Shown here: positions 23,991 through 37,800 of the stretch, one piece after another
How positions within the stretch are numbered: position 1 is the first letter of the stretch
How the letters are laid out: every line of letters begins with the position of its first letter
Assembly: GCF_932526225.1 (NCBI RefSeq)
Contig: NC_064045.1
Coordinates: 3,139,998-3,203,997, forward strand
Source: Nematostella vectensis
Lineage: Eukaryota > Cnidaria > Anthozoa > Actiniaria > Edwardsiidae
Reading direction: 5' to 3'
Length of the DNA: 64,000 bases
Notes under the pieces: model-generated
The model's input: only the letters and a program-made list of their open reading frames with translations
Database searches by the model: none
Told to the model about the DNA's origin: nothing
Made by a program: the position numbers and the translations under genes

Positions 23991-26135
23991 TTGAAATCAA
24001 AAGTTTTTTTTTTTAGTTTAACCCAATTTACTAAGGGAGGGGAGGGGCGCTAGAAGTTCCCTACTCCATCCTATTTCCGGTACCGTTTGTGCGATGACTG
24101 CTCTATTTTTCTAAAATCACAAAAAATCTTGTATAATCAAGAATCAAAAAAACTATATGAGCCTCCCAATTTCTCGGATTTTTAAAGCTAATTTTTTTTT
24201 ATATAAACACATTAAATCATGGAATCTAACAAACTGGCGATTTTTCAGATTTAATGGACTCGTACAGAAAATGTTTTGAAAAATTCCTTGAAGGTGAAAA
24301 ATGTTACTTAGAATGATTTTAAAACTTCATGTATTTTGGAAGTTTTTTTTCCATGTGTGTAACCATGGCGTACAGAGAATTCTGACAACAAGCAAACTAT
24401 TCACCTGTGCAACATTGCTCAAAAAAAATATTTCTCAACTAATTTTATACTCTACAAGAAACGTGTATAAAATCCAACAGCTATTTGGATTTGTGGAAAC
24501 TATTCACAATCGAAAAATTCGGTGCGTTAATCCAGGGACATTTCCCTGGTTTAATCAAAGTATAAAGCGCATTGCCAGATTATGAGCATTTACACAAAAT
24601 GAGTGGTTCTTTCACGACCCGCTAGTAAGGCAGACCAGTGGAGGAATACGTAACAGAGTGGAGAAGGAAGTCATTCTACAAATCGGAGTGAGTAGGATAG
24701 AAATGGTCGGAGGAATAAGTGGCGCATGCGCGAAGGTGTTCGATAGGGATTTGATAATGGAGGAAGATGATGATGGAAGAGTTTATCAACATTCGGACAC
24801 AACTGAAAAGAGCGAAAGCAGTAGGCGCTTCTGTGGAAGAGGGAAAATTACAAACCTATCAGGAAAGGTAAAGAACTAACTGCACTATGGATAATAGGGA
24901 TATCTACTCCAAACTCCACCATTAATGATTCACTTTATTTTAAAACGTCTACAATTATATATTAATAAACACAATTTCTATATAATATTCCATGTTATTT
25001 TCACTCTTATGGTAATTTCCTATGGTTGAATTCACGAAACAATGTCATTGATTGTAAATAGATACAAATTACGGGGAGAGAGCATTTCGCTGTGGTTTTA
25101 TTTACTAAGCAATTAAAAGGCATTATCATAAGACATTGCATGCAATTTTTCCTTCTGTAAAACTCGTCATGGTTGAATTTTTAATAAAACTATGTCATCG
25201 ATTGCACCTAGAAAAATAACAGGGGGGGCTGTCGCGTAGACTTTGCCGTGGATTTATCTACTTCTTTAATTGGCAATTAATACCCTTTCCCAACCTCGAA
25301 ATTTATATAAAATTTTCTCCAGAAACTGCACCCACCACCCTCTCCTTACCGGAAATATACTCAAACCATATCATGCGTATCGTTAATTACCTCTTTACGT
25401 TACGCTTGAGGCGAAAATTAGGCACTGGTGTATAAATCATACTTTCCACACATAGGTTCTAGCCGCAGAGCAGTCATTCCATCTCCTCTACTCTCTCACG
25501 TATGGCCTGCTAAGCAGCCGATCTTATTTTTCCCCCATTTCCCGGTGTGGTTGAGAAAACATTGACTCTCTTTTATCGACAGCTGTTGGGACTCCAACTA
25601 ATAGGGCAAAACAAGAAGATTAAAGGAAAATGAATCATCGTTATTAACATCAGGTAATTTATGTTAAAGAAAGGTCCCGAGTGTTATCATTCAGTTTTAA
25701 GTCCTCAAGTATTTCATTGTGATATACAATCTTAATATCGGGTTTGTCATTAACATCCTTCCATTTCTGTGCTTATTAGAATGTTCTTTGAACACAAATA
25801 ATGTTCATAAAAGGTTTGATATCTTAATAATTGTAATAATGAAAAGAAAACACTTCCATACCAGCGCTGGAATCCCTAACTTTTAGTTTTGTTGTGTCTA
25901 AAGCTTATTTTTTGAGAAGCCATTATTTGAGAATACCAGAGAGTTGTATTGTTGGCAGTTTTTATAATAACTAGTAATAACAAATTAAACGAGACATACT
26001 TGTAAATGGAAGTTTGTTTGGGTTTTTGTCGAGTCATAACCAAACAAGAGGTCACGCGTGAAAGCACCTGTCGCCCAAGGAGTCAGTCTTTATGATGGCG
26101 GGCTACAACTGTTTTCGTTAAACAGCCAAACAGCT
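23991..26135. other. Unassigned AT-rich region
   Basis: Open frames at 24301-24585 and 24658-24879 (plus) lack domain resemblance and paired splice sites. No tandem repeat of note. Confidence 0.35.
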
Positions 26136-26136
26136 C

Positions 26137-26395
26137 AGGCCCGTACCCAGGGGGGGGGGGGGGGGGGTGCAGGGGGCGCGAACGCACCCCCCTCTACCCA
26201 CAACACGGCCGAAAGTCAACTTTTTGTTCTCAATAGACGTGCTATTTATATACAAAACTATAAATCATAAGCTAGATCACTCTGGTATGGAAGTGGTGAG
26301 ATTTTTATCAGAGAACTCCCTCCCCTCACCTCCCCTCCTAGGTCCACTTTTTCGGATTTCGCACCCCCCAAGAAAAATCCTGGGCACGGGCCTGA
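26137..26395. mobile_element. Miniature inverted-repeat element (AGGCCCGTACCC ends)
   Basis: The ends AGGCCCGTACCCAGG and CCTGGGCACGGGCCTGA are inverted repeats, with AGCTC directly repeated on both sides (26132-26136 and about 26396-26400). A long G run and GGGGCGCG/CGCACCCCCC stretches lie just inside. No transposase. Confidence 0.65.
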
Positions 26396-26399
26396 AGCT

Positions 26400-27547
26400 C
26401 ATCTTCAATTTTCTGTAGAAGACTTATTCTAAGGGGGCGTTCCGAAGTTTTTTCAACTTTTATTAAATAATCATTGCTTTATCAAATCACGTTAAATCAA
26501 CTACTCTTTGATGTCAAATCCAAAAGTTCAATTCATGTTAATATGACGCAAAAAATCTCAAAATTTACTTTTCAGTACTCCAAGTTGTTGCACACGGAAA
26601 TTCGACTAGAAACTGACCGTGCAAACGTCGCAATTGATTCATGTGAATTTTGCGTTAAAACTGTCATCAAGTTGTTTGAAGAATAGTTGCGCTTTTGTCT
26701 CCAAGGATCCGTCGCCGCTCATTGTTGTGTCCAGTAGCTACGACAGCTTGTGTTAAAGAGACGAGGGGGTCAGTATTGTACAAGAAAACAATTTCAAATA
26801 GCCAATTTGAGGGTATTTATAAAGAGAATATTTGAAAAAGTAAATAATTTATTATTTTTAAATATTCAGAACCACGCCGCTTGTCTTCTAAGCTACTAAC
26901 CGATGATACGGCTAAAATTGATCTTTACTTGAGTACTCGCACTGTTTAGCTGCGTGGCGAAACTGCGTTTATGAGAAATTAGAATCAGAATTTGAGTATC
27001 CGACCGCGCTTCAAACGAAGCCCACGCCAGCGCCACACACGGTAATCGATAGGCAGTCTTTTCCTGAAAACCCATCTATCGTGTCCCAAGAGGGCCCCTA
27101 CATTGTAGAAAGCAGTCTTTCAAAAGAACGAAGCTAACAGGGAGCACATGGTTGTAACGATATCTGACGAACTGTTTCTTGCTTTCTCTCGTGGCTTCGC
27201 AGTTTATGATGACGAGGCAGAATCGTACAGCACCGAACAGCGCCGAAGTGATAATTTTCTGAGGCAAAAAAATTCAAATTGCATCTCTCGTTCATTGCCA
27301 CAGTAGCTGACTATAGAACAACCAACATTTCTCAACAGCAAAATATTGTTTTGTAGTGTGATGCATTTTAAAATGCAGAATCAAATTAATTGATCATCTG
27401 CTTGTCTTTTTAATAATTCATTGTTAATATATTTTAATATTATAATATTTTCAGCCTTAAAATTAGACGTTTCTATAAAAAAGGGTGTTTTCCATATATC
27501 AATTGTTTTTACTTTGCAGAAACACGTTTTTAGAATTTTTTTCCAAG
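26400..27547. other. Upstream region of the K+-pore glutamate receptor-like gene
   Basis: A plus frame at 26474-26686 is open but unrecognised. An acceptor-like TTTTACTTTGCAG at 27507-27519 lies between an in-frame ATG at 27485 and the preferred ATG at 27548. This suggests a 5' UTR intron ending there. The promoter is not identified. Confidence 0.35.
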
Positions 27548-28772
27548 ATGCACAGAAAAGTACTCGGAATTCTCCTAGGCTTGGGCCTAGTCCTCGCTCT
27601 TCTCTCGGTCACAAAGAGCACCTCTTGTCCTGACCGAGCAATCGAAATCATTGCCCTCACACTACCCCCCTACGCCTACCAAAAGAACGTCACCACAGGG
27701 GATGGGATTGGTTTGGCTTTCATTAAGAAGACGATCAAGAAGTGTTTTGCGAAGTGTAATATATCGGATATTTCCTGGAATTTTGTGAACACGACTGAGG
27801 AGCTGAGGAACGCGCTGCTCACGAACTCCACTGATATCGCCTTTCCTATTTTGGAATCCGAGCAAACATCACTTGACAACTACGAAGACGTGACAAATGG
27901 TAAAATATAAGCCTGGTTTTTATATAGTCGTAAGGGTGTTACACTGAGCTACAAAAAAAAATCATGACCTGTATTACCATCGACAGTTAATGGTTCACCT
28001 CGGGGGGCAAACTCTAGACGACTGCTACGACGACTGTTACGACGACTGTTACGATTATATGGAAATCAACCAAGCTTTAGTGGGCACGAAGTCAAGATTT
28101 GTGTGTGTGTCTGTATGGGGGGGGGGGGGGGGGGGGAGGGGCTAAGATGGCTGTGCAGACATAGATATCACCTATGAAAGAGCATTTTGGCTATCTAGGA
28201 GAGGAGAAAGGGGGTAGGTTCTTATCTCAGATATTCTAGGGTAAAATAATTGCGTCCTTTTAGGCAATAGCCGTATATGAGCGGAAAATTTCGGAAGGGG
28301 AAGATTTCCGTTCAATTATGAATATCTGCGTACATCCCCCCCTTAAGGGCCTCTCTCTGCAATGATTAAATGACCGGGCCTTTATAGAGTTATAATTATT
28401 ATATGATGAATGATTATATCATTATTATGTTATCATTAGAACCATACACTAAAGCCGCCAAAATCTAGCCGAAAATATAGTAATCTCATAATATCGATTT
28501 TGTTATCATTAAAGCCAAGGGCAAGCCGTACCCGAGCCTTCAGTACACAACTATCTTCGAGTCGCCCGGTAGCTCCTTCATCGTTAACTTGGACAACCTC
28601 GACCTTGAGGCCCGGGACGTCGTGGTCGCATCCCTCTTATACATTTGGCCAATTTTCCTTATTACTGTGATTTTGGGAGGAATCGCTGGAGTTCTGGTCT
28701 GGATTATGGTAAGTCATTTGAAGGGGCTGTGCCAGCCGCCATTGTATCATCCAAAATGATTCAAAATACCAA

Positions 28773-28834
<62 letters not shown>

Positions 28835-31800
28835 TGCAATGTTGAATGAAAACAATAAAGAATGTATGCTTTGCCTGGCCTCTCAAAGCCGCATTGTCAC
28901 CAGTTTTCTTCCGGAGGTCCGACGGAAACCTCAACCGTTAAAACACAAAAGAATCTATTAGAATCCGATATATTTTACAGGCCATCTGCTCTAAATTATC
29001 AATCACATCCTTAAAGAAACTTCAAATAGACACACTGCTTTCAATATTTCGAAAATGTTTTCGCGTTTTCCGTTAAAAATCATCGGATATTGTTAGCTAA
29101 TCGACCGGAAGTAAACTGGTGACAATGCGGCTTTAAGGTTATATTTGCGTTCACGACCGCCGCCAGATAATATAAACATCTCCGAAAGGAGCATTGCCCC
29201 CGGACCGAGCCTAGTGTGCCAAATTTGCAGCCTTTTCGTTATCTCCACATGAAATAGCTTGCACTAAAAGGGTGTTTTTCCACAATGCGAATAGCCGTGG
29301 CTGCCATCGTGCGGCAGGAACAAGATGGCGGCCCCAACTCGGTCATAGAGAAAAATCATCGGGTAATGGCGGCAAGGTTACCCAGGAAATGTTATGGATA
29401 AGGTCTTTTACCATCAGGGACGAAAGTCGAATTTTTTGTCGTTTCATTCCTCAAAGTTTTGCTATGTTTCTCTAAAGTATCTATTTCATAAAATCATTCT
29501 GATAGTTCATATCATTAATTTTTTTCTTCTCAGGAATTCAAATTTAATCGTTCAGAATTCCCCAAGAATTTCTTTAAGGGAAGCTACGAGGGATTCTGGT
29601 GGGCGTTTGTTTCCATGACAACTGTTGGGTATGTAAGAGATCAAGCGCTTTTGTTTGCATATGCACCAACACATTCATTTTCACTTATTTATCTACACTT
29701 AGTATTCTTGCTCCAAGTTTTCCTCTTCTTTTTTTTCTTTTCCTTTCTCTTCTTCTACTTCTTCTTCTCCTCCTCCTCCTCCTCCTCCTTCTTCTTCTTC
29801 TTCTTCTTCTTCTTCTTCTTCTTCTTCTTCTTCTTCTTTTTCTTCTTGTTCGGGTATTCCATGCCAAAAAGTTAATCCCCAAATAACAGCGCGAAACAAG
29901 CGATCTGTTTTGAAACGCAAACCCACGCATTTGCAATTCGACACGAATTACACAAACCAAGCAAAGATGTTGTAAAAAGTCGTATAAATGCACTAAAGTC
30001 TTACAAATATGCACAAATGAACTTAACCAAAAGCTTAACATTGCACTTAGTGATAATGATGATGATGGTGGTGGTCGTGAAGGTGATGATGGTGACGTTC
30101 GTGGTGATGTTGATGGAAGTTTGATTATGTGAAGATATTTATGATGATAATCATGTTTCAAGGTCGGGCGGTAAAGAGCTATTTCGTGGGACGTGATTTC
30201 ATGCTTTTATTTTTAGAGAAACGCGAAACGCCCGATTTATTTTACGTTAAACGTGATTCTTTATCCAGTTGTAAAATATGAGAGCAAATGGTTTAAAATA
30301 TGAGAGCAAATGGTTTAAAATATGAGAGCAAATGGTTTAAAATATGAGAGCAAATGGTTTAAAATATGAGAGCAAATGGTTTAAAATATGAGAGCAAATG
30401 GTTTAAAATATGAGAGCAAATGGTTTAAAATATGAGAGCAAATGGTTTAAAATATGAGAGCAAAAGGTTTAAAATATGAGAGCAAATGGTTTAAAATATG
30501 AGAGCAAATGGTTTAAAATATGAGAGCAAATGGTTTAAAATATGAGAGCAAATGGTTTAAAATATGAGAGCAAATGGTTTAAAATATGAGAGCAAATGGT
30601 TTAAAATATGAGAGCAAATGGTTTAAAATATGAGAGCAAATGGTTTAAAATATGAGAGCAAATGGTTTAAAATATGAGAGCAAATGGTTTAAAATATGAG
30701 AGCAAAAGGTTTAAAATATGAGAGCAAATGGTTTAAAATATGAGAGCAAATGGTTTAAAATATGAGAGCAAATGGTTTAAAATATGAGAGCAAATGGTTT
30801 AAAATATGAGAGCAAATGGTTTAAAATATGAGAGCAAATGGTTTAAAATATGAGAGCAAATGGTTTAAAATATGAGAGCAAATGGTTTAAAATATGAGAG
30901 CAAATGGTTGTCCGTGTAACCCGATGCATACCCCACCTTCACCGTTAGATTGTATGAGGATTGTAATGCAATGAGTCGTGGATGTAATTATTGCAGTATA
31001 TGTTTACCAGATACGGAGACAAAACGCCCAAAACGCTGATTGGTCGAGTGTTTGGCGTTATCTGGATTCTTATTGGTCTGGTCATCATTGGAACCTTCAC
31101 TGCCGCTGCCACAAGCGCATTAAACGCGGGCTCAACCCTCTACACAAATGGCCCTAAAGGCAGACGCGTATGTAGCATTTAACAACGGGATTTGTATATA
31201 CGGCGGTGGCTTTGACTTTGTACCTAATTCAATTGGAGTCTCCATATTTGCCACGATATAATGTTACATTTGTCCCAAGCTCAGATGGAGTGTTCGCAAT
31301 TGCCGTGATGTAATGTTACATTTGTCCCTTATTCAGGTTTGAGTGGTCGTAATTACCGTGATATAATGTTACATTTGTCCGTAATTCAGGTTGGGGTGTT
31401 CGTAATTGCCTTGATGTAATGTTACATTTGTCCCTTATTCAGGTTTGAGTGGTCGTAATTATACATTTGATAAACATGATATAATGTTACATTTGTCCGT
31501 AATTCAGGTTGGGGTGTTCGTAATTGCCGTGATGTATTGTTCCATTTGTCCCTTATTCAGGTTGGGGTTTTCGAGGGTCACGAAGCTTCCCAACAGGCCA
31601 TTAAACTTGGAGCCGACATCAAAGGTACTTTAAACGCACAACTTGAGCTAACTTGCCGTGCTTCGGAGATTTTTATAACTCAGGATGAACATCAAAACAC
31701 TTAACCAGAATTGCATTTCTCAACCATATAATCGGAGAAACCCATCCTCATTCATCCTTATTCATCCTCATTCATCCTCATTTATCCTCATTCATCCTCA

Positions 31801-34800
31801 TTTATCCTCATCCATCCTCATTCATCCTCATCCATCCTCATTCATCCTCATCATTGATCCTCATCATTGATCCTTATTCATCCTAATGCATTCTCATCCA
31901 TCCTAATTCTTCCTCATCCATCATCATTCATCCTCATCCATTCCAATCCATCCTCACCCATCACATCCATCCACATTTTTCTCACCTATTTTCATCAGCC
32001 TTATCCATCTTCACCCATCTTCATCTATCTCACCCATCTTTGCCTGTCCTAGCCCATCTCACCCATAAACATCATTCTCATCCATCCTCAACCACCTCAC
32101 CAATCATTTTCTTTCTTTTAAGTTTATCGTGATTTCGAGAAGATGTACCAAGACCTTAACAGCGCCCAGTTGCACGGTCTTCTCGTCGACAGCTTTCAGG
32201 CGTCACATATTCTCAACGATTGGGACGACAAGAGATTAAAAGTTTTAAGCTGGCTGGAGCACAGTACGCCCTACCAAACGGCTACAATACCAGCCAGAAT
32301 GCCAGCCTTGGTGGGGAATAAGTGCTTCACAGAAATCATGAGAAAGGCAACGCGTTTAAGCAAGGCTCTCGTTCGAACATACGTTAAGCCCATAAAGGTT
32401 AGTTGTGTCTATGTATATTTGCGCAGTTAAGAGAAGCTAAGAAGTTAAGACAAAGATCGAGGTCGAAGTCTAAAATCTTAGTTTTGTATTAATTAACAAA
32501 AGTCGCTCGCGAGCCAGAATGTCGAGCGCAAAGAGAGTCCCAGGCCTGGACTATTATCCTTCCTGAGGTTTTCATTATCTTATTTCGCGGTAAATATGAT
32601 ATTCGCAGAAATGATAAATGCAGAAAGAACTTCGCTAAAGTTTTAAAACAGCATTAACATTTTTAAAAACAGTAATAAATACTGTTGAATCAGGACGTAA
32701 CACAGATAACCCGAATGAAATCCTATTTCCATAGAAACTGCTAAATCTAACTTCCCGATAACTCGAACTCGGATAACCCGAACTACCCGCTAACAAGAAC
32801 TCGGATAACTCGAACATCCCGATAACTCGAACTCCCCGCTAACACGAACTCGGATAACTCGAACTCCCCGCTAACTACATATCAATATTTGGGTGACCTT
32901 AAAACTCGCTCGGCCAATCTCTTGGAGGCCTGGGTCTAAGGGCTTTTCAAGGCTTGTGTGATAAAGATTTGACCAAGCGATAAAGTTTTTTTTTTTACAC
33001 ATTTATGCCTCGAGTCTCAAATTGACAGGAATCAGCATTTTTCACCATGTTTTCTGGAGATCAGGGAGAGGGAAAACTTTAGCTCTTCTAAATATGGCCA
33101 TCTATGCCCATATAAGGCAATGCATACGAAGGACACTATCCATGGGGAATATGTTTGATATGGAACTCGGATAACTCGAACTCCCCGCTAACACGAACTC
33201 GGATAACTCGAACTCCCCGCTAACTCGAACTTGGATTACTCGAACATCCCGCTAACTAGAACTGGGATAACTCGAACATCCCGATAACTCGGACTCGGAT
33301 AACTCGAACTTGGAAAACCCGAACTACCCGCTAACAAGAACTCGGATAACTCGAACATCCCGATAACACGAACTCGGATAACTCGAACTACCCGCCAACT
33401 CGAACTTGGATAACTCGAACTCGGATAACCCGAACTACCCGCTAACTAAAACTCGTATAACTGGAACTCCCTGCTAACTAGAACTCGGATAACTCGAAAT
33501 CCCCGCTAACTCGAACTCGGATAATTCGAACATCCCGATTACTCCAACTCGGACAACTCGAACATCCCGATAACTCGAACTCGGCTAACTCGAACATCGC
33601 GATAACTCGAACTCGGATAACTCGAACATCTCGATAACTCGAACTCGGATAACTCAAACTCACCTCTACTCGAACTCGGATAATTGGAACATCCCGATAA
33701 CTCCAACTCGGATAACTCGAACATCCCGATAACTCGAACTTGGATAACTCGAACTCCCCGCTATCACAAACTCGGATAACTCGAAAATCCGAAAAATCGA
33801 ACTCGGATAACTCGAACTTCCCGCTAACTAGAACTCGGATAACTCGAACATCCCGGTAACTCGAACTCCCCGCTAACACGAACTCGGATAACTCGAACTC
33901 CCCGCTAACACGAACTCGGATAACTCGAACTCCCCGCTAACTCGAACTCAGATAACTCGAACATCTCGATAACTCGAACTCGGATAACTCGAACTCCCCG
34001 CTAACCCGAACTCGGATAACTCGAACATCCCGAGAACTTGAACTTGGATAACTCGAACATCCCGATAACTCGAACTCGGAACTTGGATAACTCGAACATC
34101 CCGATAACTCGAACTCCACGCTAACACGAACTCGGATAACTCAAACATCCCGCTAACTAGAACTCGGATAACTCGAACATACCGATAACTCGAACTCGGA
34201 TAACTCGAACTCGGATAACCCGAACTACCCGCTAACTAGAACTCTGATAACTGGAACTCCCTGCTAACTAGAACTCGGATAACTCGAAATCCCCGCTAAC
34301 TCGAACTCGGATAATTCGAACATCCCGATTACTCCAACTCGGACAACTCGAACATCCCGATAACTCGAACTCGGCTAACTCGAACATCGCGATAACTCGA
34401 ACTCGGATAACTCGAACATCTCGATAACTCGAACTCGGGTAACTCGAACTCACCTCTAACTCGAACTCGGATAATTGAAACATCCCGATAACCCAACTCG
34501 GATAACTCGAACATACCGATAACTCGAACTCGGATAACTCGAACTCCCCGCTATCACGAACTCGGATAACTCGAAAATCCGAAAAATCGAACTCGGATAA
34601 CTCGAACTTCGCGATAACTCGAACTCAGAAAACTCGAACTCCCCGCTAACACGAACTCGGATAACTCGAACTCCCCGCTAACACGAACTCGGATAACTCG
34701 AACTCCCCGCTAACCCGAACTCAGATAACTCGAACATCTCGATAACTCGAACTCGGATAACTCGAACTCCCCGCTAACCCGAACTCCGATAACTCGAACA

Positions 34801-37800
34801 TCCCGATAACTTGAACTTGGATAACTCGAACATCCCGATAACTCGAACTCGGAAAACTCGAACTCCCCACTAACTCGAACTCCCCACTAACTCGAACTCG
34901 GATAACTCGAACATCCCGATAATTCCAACTCGGATAACTCGAACATCCCGATAACTCGAACTCGGATAACTCGAGCTCCCCGCTAACAAGAACTCGGATA
35001 ACTCGATAATCCGAAAATTCAAACTCGGATAACTCGAACATCTCGATAACTCGAACTCGGATAACTCGAACTCCCCGCTAACAAGAACTCGGATAACTCG
35101 ATAATCCGAAAATTCGAACTCGGATAACTCGAACATCTCGATAACTCGAACTCAGATAACTCGAACATCCCGATAACTCGAACTTGGATAACTCGAACTC
35201 CCCGCCAACACGAACTCGGATAACCCGAACTCCCCGCTAACACGAACTCGGAAAACTCGAACTCATCACTAACTCGCAACTCGGATAACTCGAACATCCG
35301 GATAACTCCAACTCGGATAACTCGAACATCCCGATAACTCGAACTCGCATGACTCGAACTCCCCGCTAACACGAACTCGGATAAATCGAACATCCCGATA
35401 ACTCCAACTCGGGTAACTCGAACATCCCGATAACTCGAACTCGCATGACTCGAACTCCCCGCTAAAACGAACTCGGATAACCGGAACTACCCGCTAACTA
35501 GAACTCTGATAACTGGAACTCCCTGCTAACTAGAACTCGGATAACTCGAGATCCCCGCTTACTCGAACTCGGATAATTCGAACATCCCGATAATTCCAAC
35601 TCGGACAACTCGAACATCCCGATAACTCCAGCTCGGATAACTCGAACTCCCCGCTAACCCGAACTCGGATAACTCGAACATCCCGAGAACTTGAACTTGG
35701 ATAACTCGAACATCCCGATAACTCGAACTCGGAACTTGGATAACTCGAACATCCCGATAACTCGAACTCCACGCTAACACGAACTCGGATAACTCAAACA
35801 TCCCGCTAACTAGAACTCGGATAACTCGAACATACCGATAACTCGAACTCCGATAACTCGAACTCGGATAACCCGAACTACCCGCTAACTAGAACTCTGA
35901 TAACTGGAACTCCCTGCTAACTAGAACTCGGATAACTCGAAATCCCCGCTAACTCGAACTCGGATAATTCGAACATCCCGATTACTCCAACTCGGACAAC
36001 TCGAAATCCCCGCTTACTCGAACTCGGATAATTCGAACATCCCGATAATTCCAACTCGGACAACTCGAACATCCCGATAACTCCAGCTCGGATAACTCGA
36101 ACTCCCCGCTAACTCGAACTCGGATAACTCGAACATCCCGATAACTCCAACTCGGATAACTCGAACATCCCGATAACTCGAACTTGGATAACCCGAACTC
36201 CCCGCTAACACGAACTCGGATAACTCGAACATCCCGATAACTCGAACTCGGATAACTCGAACATCCCGATAACTCCAACTCGGGTAACTTGAACATCCCG
36301 ATAACTCCAGCTCGGATAACTCGAACATCTCGATAACTCGAACTCGGATAACTCGAACTCCCCGCTAATTCGAACTCGGATAATTCGAACATCCCGATAA
36401 CTCCAACTCGGATAACTCGAACTTGGATAACTCGATCTCCCCGCTAACACGAACTCGGATAACTCGAACATCCCGATAACTCGTTATGGCTTGACAGTAC
36501 CCTTGAGAACAATTTTTAGTCGTTAAGAGGTGTGTGGTTACGGGAGGTATGTGGTTACGGGGAGCTATGACTGTTGGCAATTATTGTCTACGGTGACGAT
36601 CTAGTAGAATGGTCACCGTCGAAAGGTCATGTAGAAGCTATCAGAAGATTTCACCGCATTGGACTGATGACAATAGAACGGGTATTCAATAGAACAAAGA
36701 GGTAATCCAGCCAATCCTAGAAAGCAATCAAGGAAGCACGGGTGGCCTAGTGTGTTAGCGCGTCGGCCTCTCACCGCTATGGCCCAGGTTCGAATCCTGG
36801 CTCAAACTGGGGATTTTTCCGGGTTCCTGCCTTGATTCGAATTTGTGTCGCAAGTGAGTTGAAGTTATTCTCCCGTGTTTCCAGTCTTCTCGGATAAGGA
36901 CTAAACCGGAGGTACCGTCTTTTCAAGCTGCACTACACTAACCTGAACCGAAGGGACATAAAAGAACCACTGGGGACCCAATAAACCCTCTGGCAGTGAC
37001 CACCCCCAGTGACAGTGCTTACAATGCTTACGAGGGCCATTTGTTATAAAACTGTGAATTCGGTTAATATGCTAACCTCGATAAACAAGGATTAAACAAA
37101 CAAACAATCCCGCCTTACGAGAGGACTTCTACACGTTTCAGTATTAAGGTCAACCAAATGTTAAATGCATATCGAAACTAAAAAGCAAATATGATGTTTT
37201 GACGCGCAACTTAAATTGCGTGAAATTTATCCCTAATTCTCTGAATGTTTTCTCAGATGTACGACTCTGCAGAGGAAGTAGGTCTGTTCTCCAGTAAAAC
37301 GCCCATGACCCAGATTGCCATAGCAACAACTGTAGGGATCTTATGCTTCCTGGTTTTGATAGGCACTCTTTATCAATGTGTGTACAAGAGTTTTAAAAGA
37401 AAAGCATACAGCGTTAAAGGTACAAATTCTCATTGGTTGTCTATTTATTGCAAGGATAAAGAAAAATAGCCCCGTTTTTTGTTTCCATGTTGATAATTGT
37501 TACGCGCTCTGTTCTTTATTTCCATGTTGATGATTGTTACGCGCTCTGTTCTTGTTTCCATGTTGATGATTGTTACGCGCTCTGTTCTTTGTTTTCGTGT
37601 TGATGATTGTTACGCGCTCTGTTTTTTGTTTACATGTTGATGTTTGTTACACGCTCTGTTTTCTGTTTCCATGTTGATGACTGTTACTTTCTCTGTTCTT
37701 TGTTTCCGTCTGGTGTTAATGATTGTTACGCGCTCTTTTCTTTGTTTCCATGCTGATGACTGTTACGCGCTCTGTTCTTTGTTTTCATGTTGACTCTTGA

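Noticed and set aside
24301-24879. Two plus-strand frames of 73-94 codons
   Set aside because: No domain, no splice partners, no conserved neighbours; consistent with chance in AT-rich sequence.
29599-30161. Poly-Leu, poly-Phe, poly-Arg and poly-Glu frames
   Set aside because: They come from the CTT/CCT tract in intron 3 of the K+-pore gene.
30268-30908. Possible CRISPR array
   Set aside because: Units are contiguous 22-bp repeats with no unique spacers, in a eukaryotic intron. The same holds for every other array in the window.
33478-36580. Many 60-136-codon minus-strand frames with ELSGCSSYPSS-like repeats
   Set aside because: Translation of the intronic composite minisatellite; several frames are open at once and the peptide only echoes the repeat.
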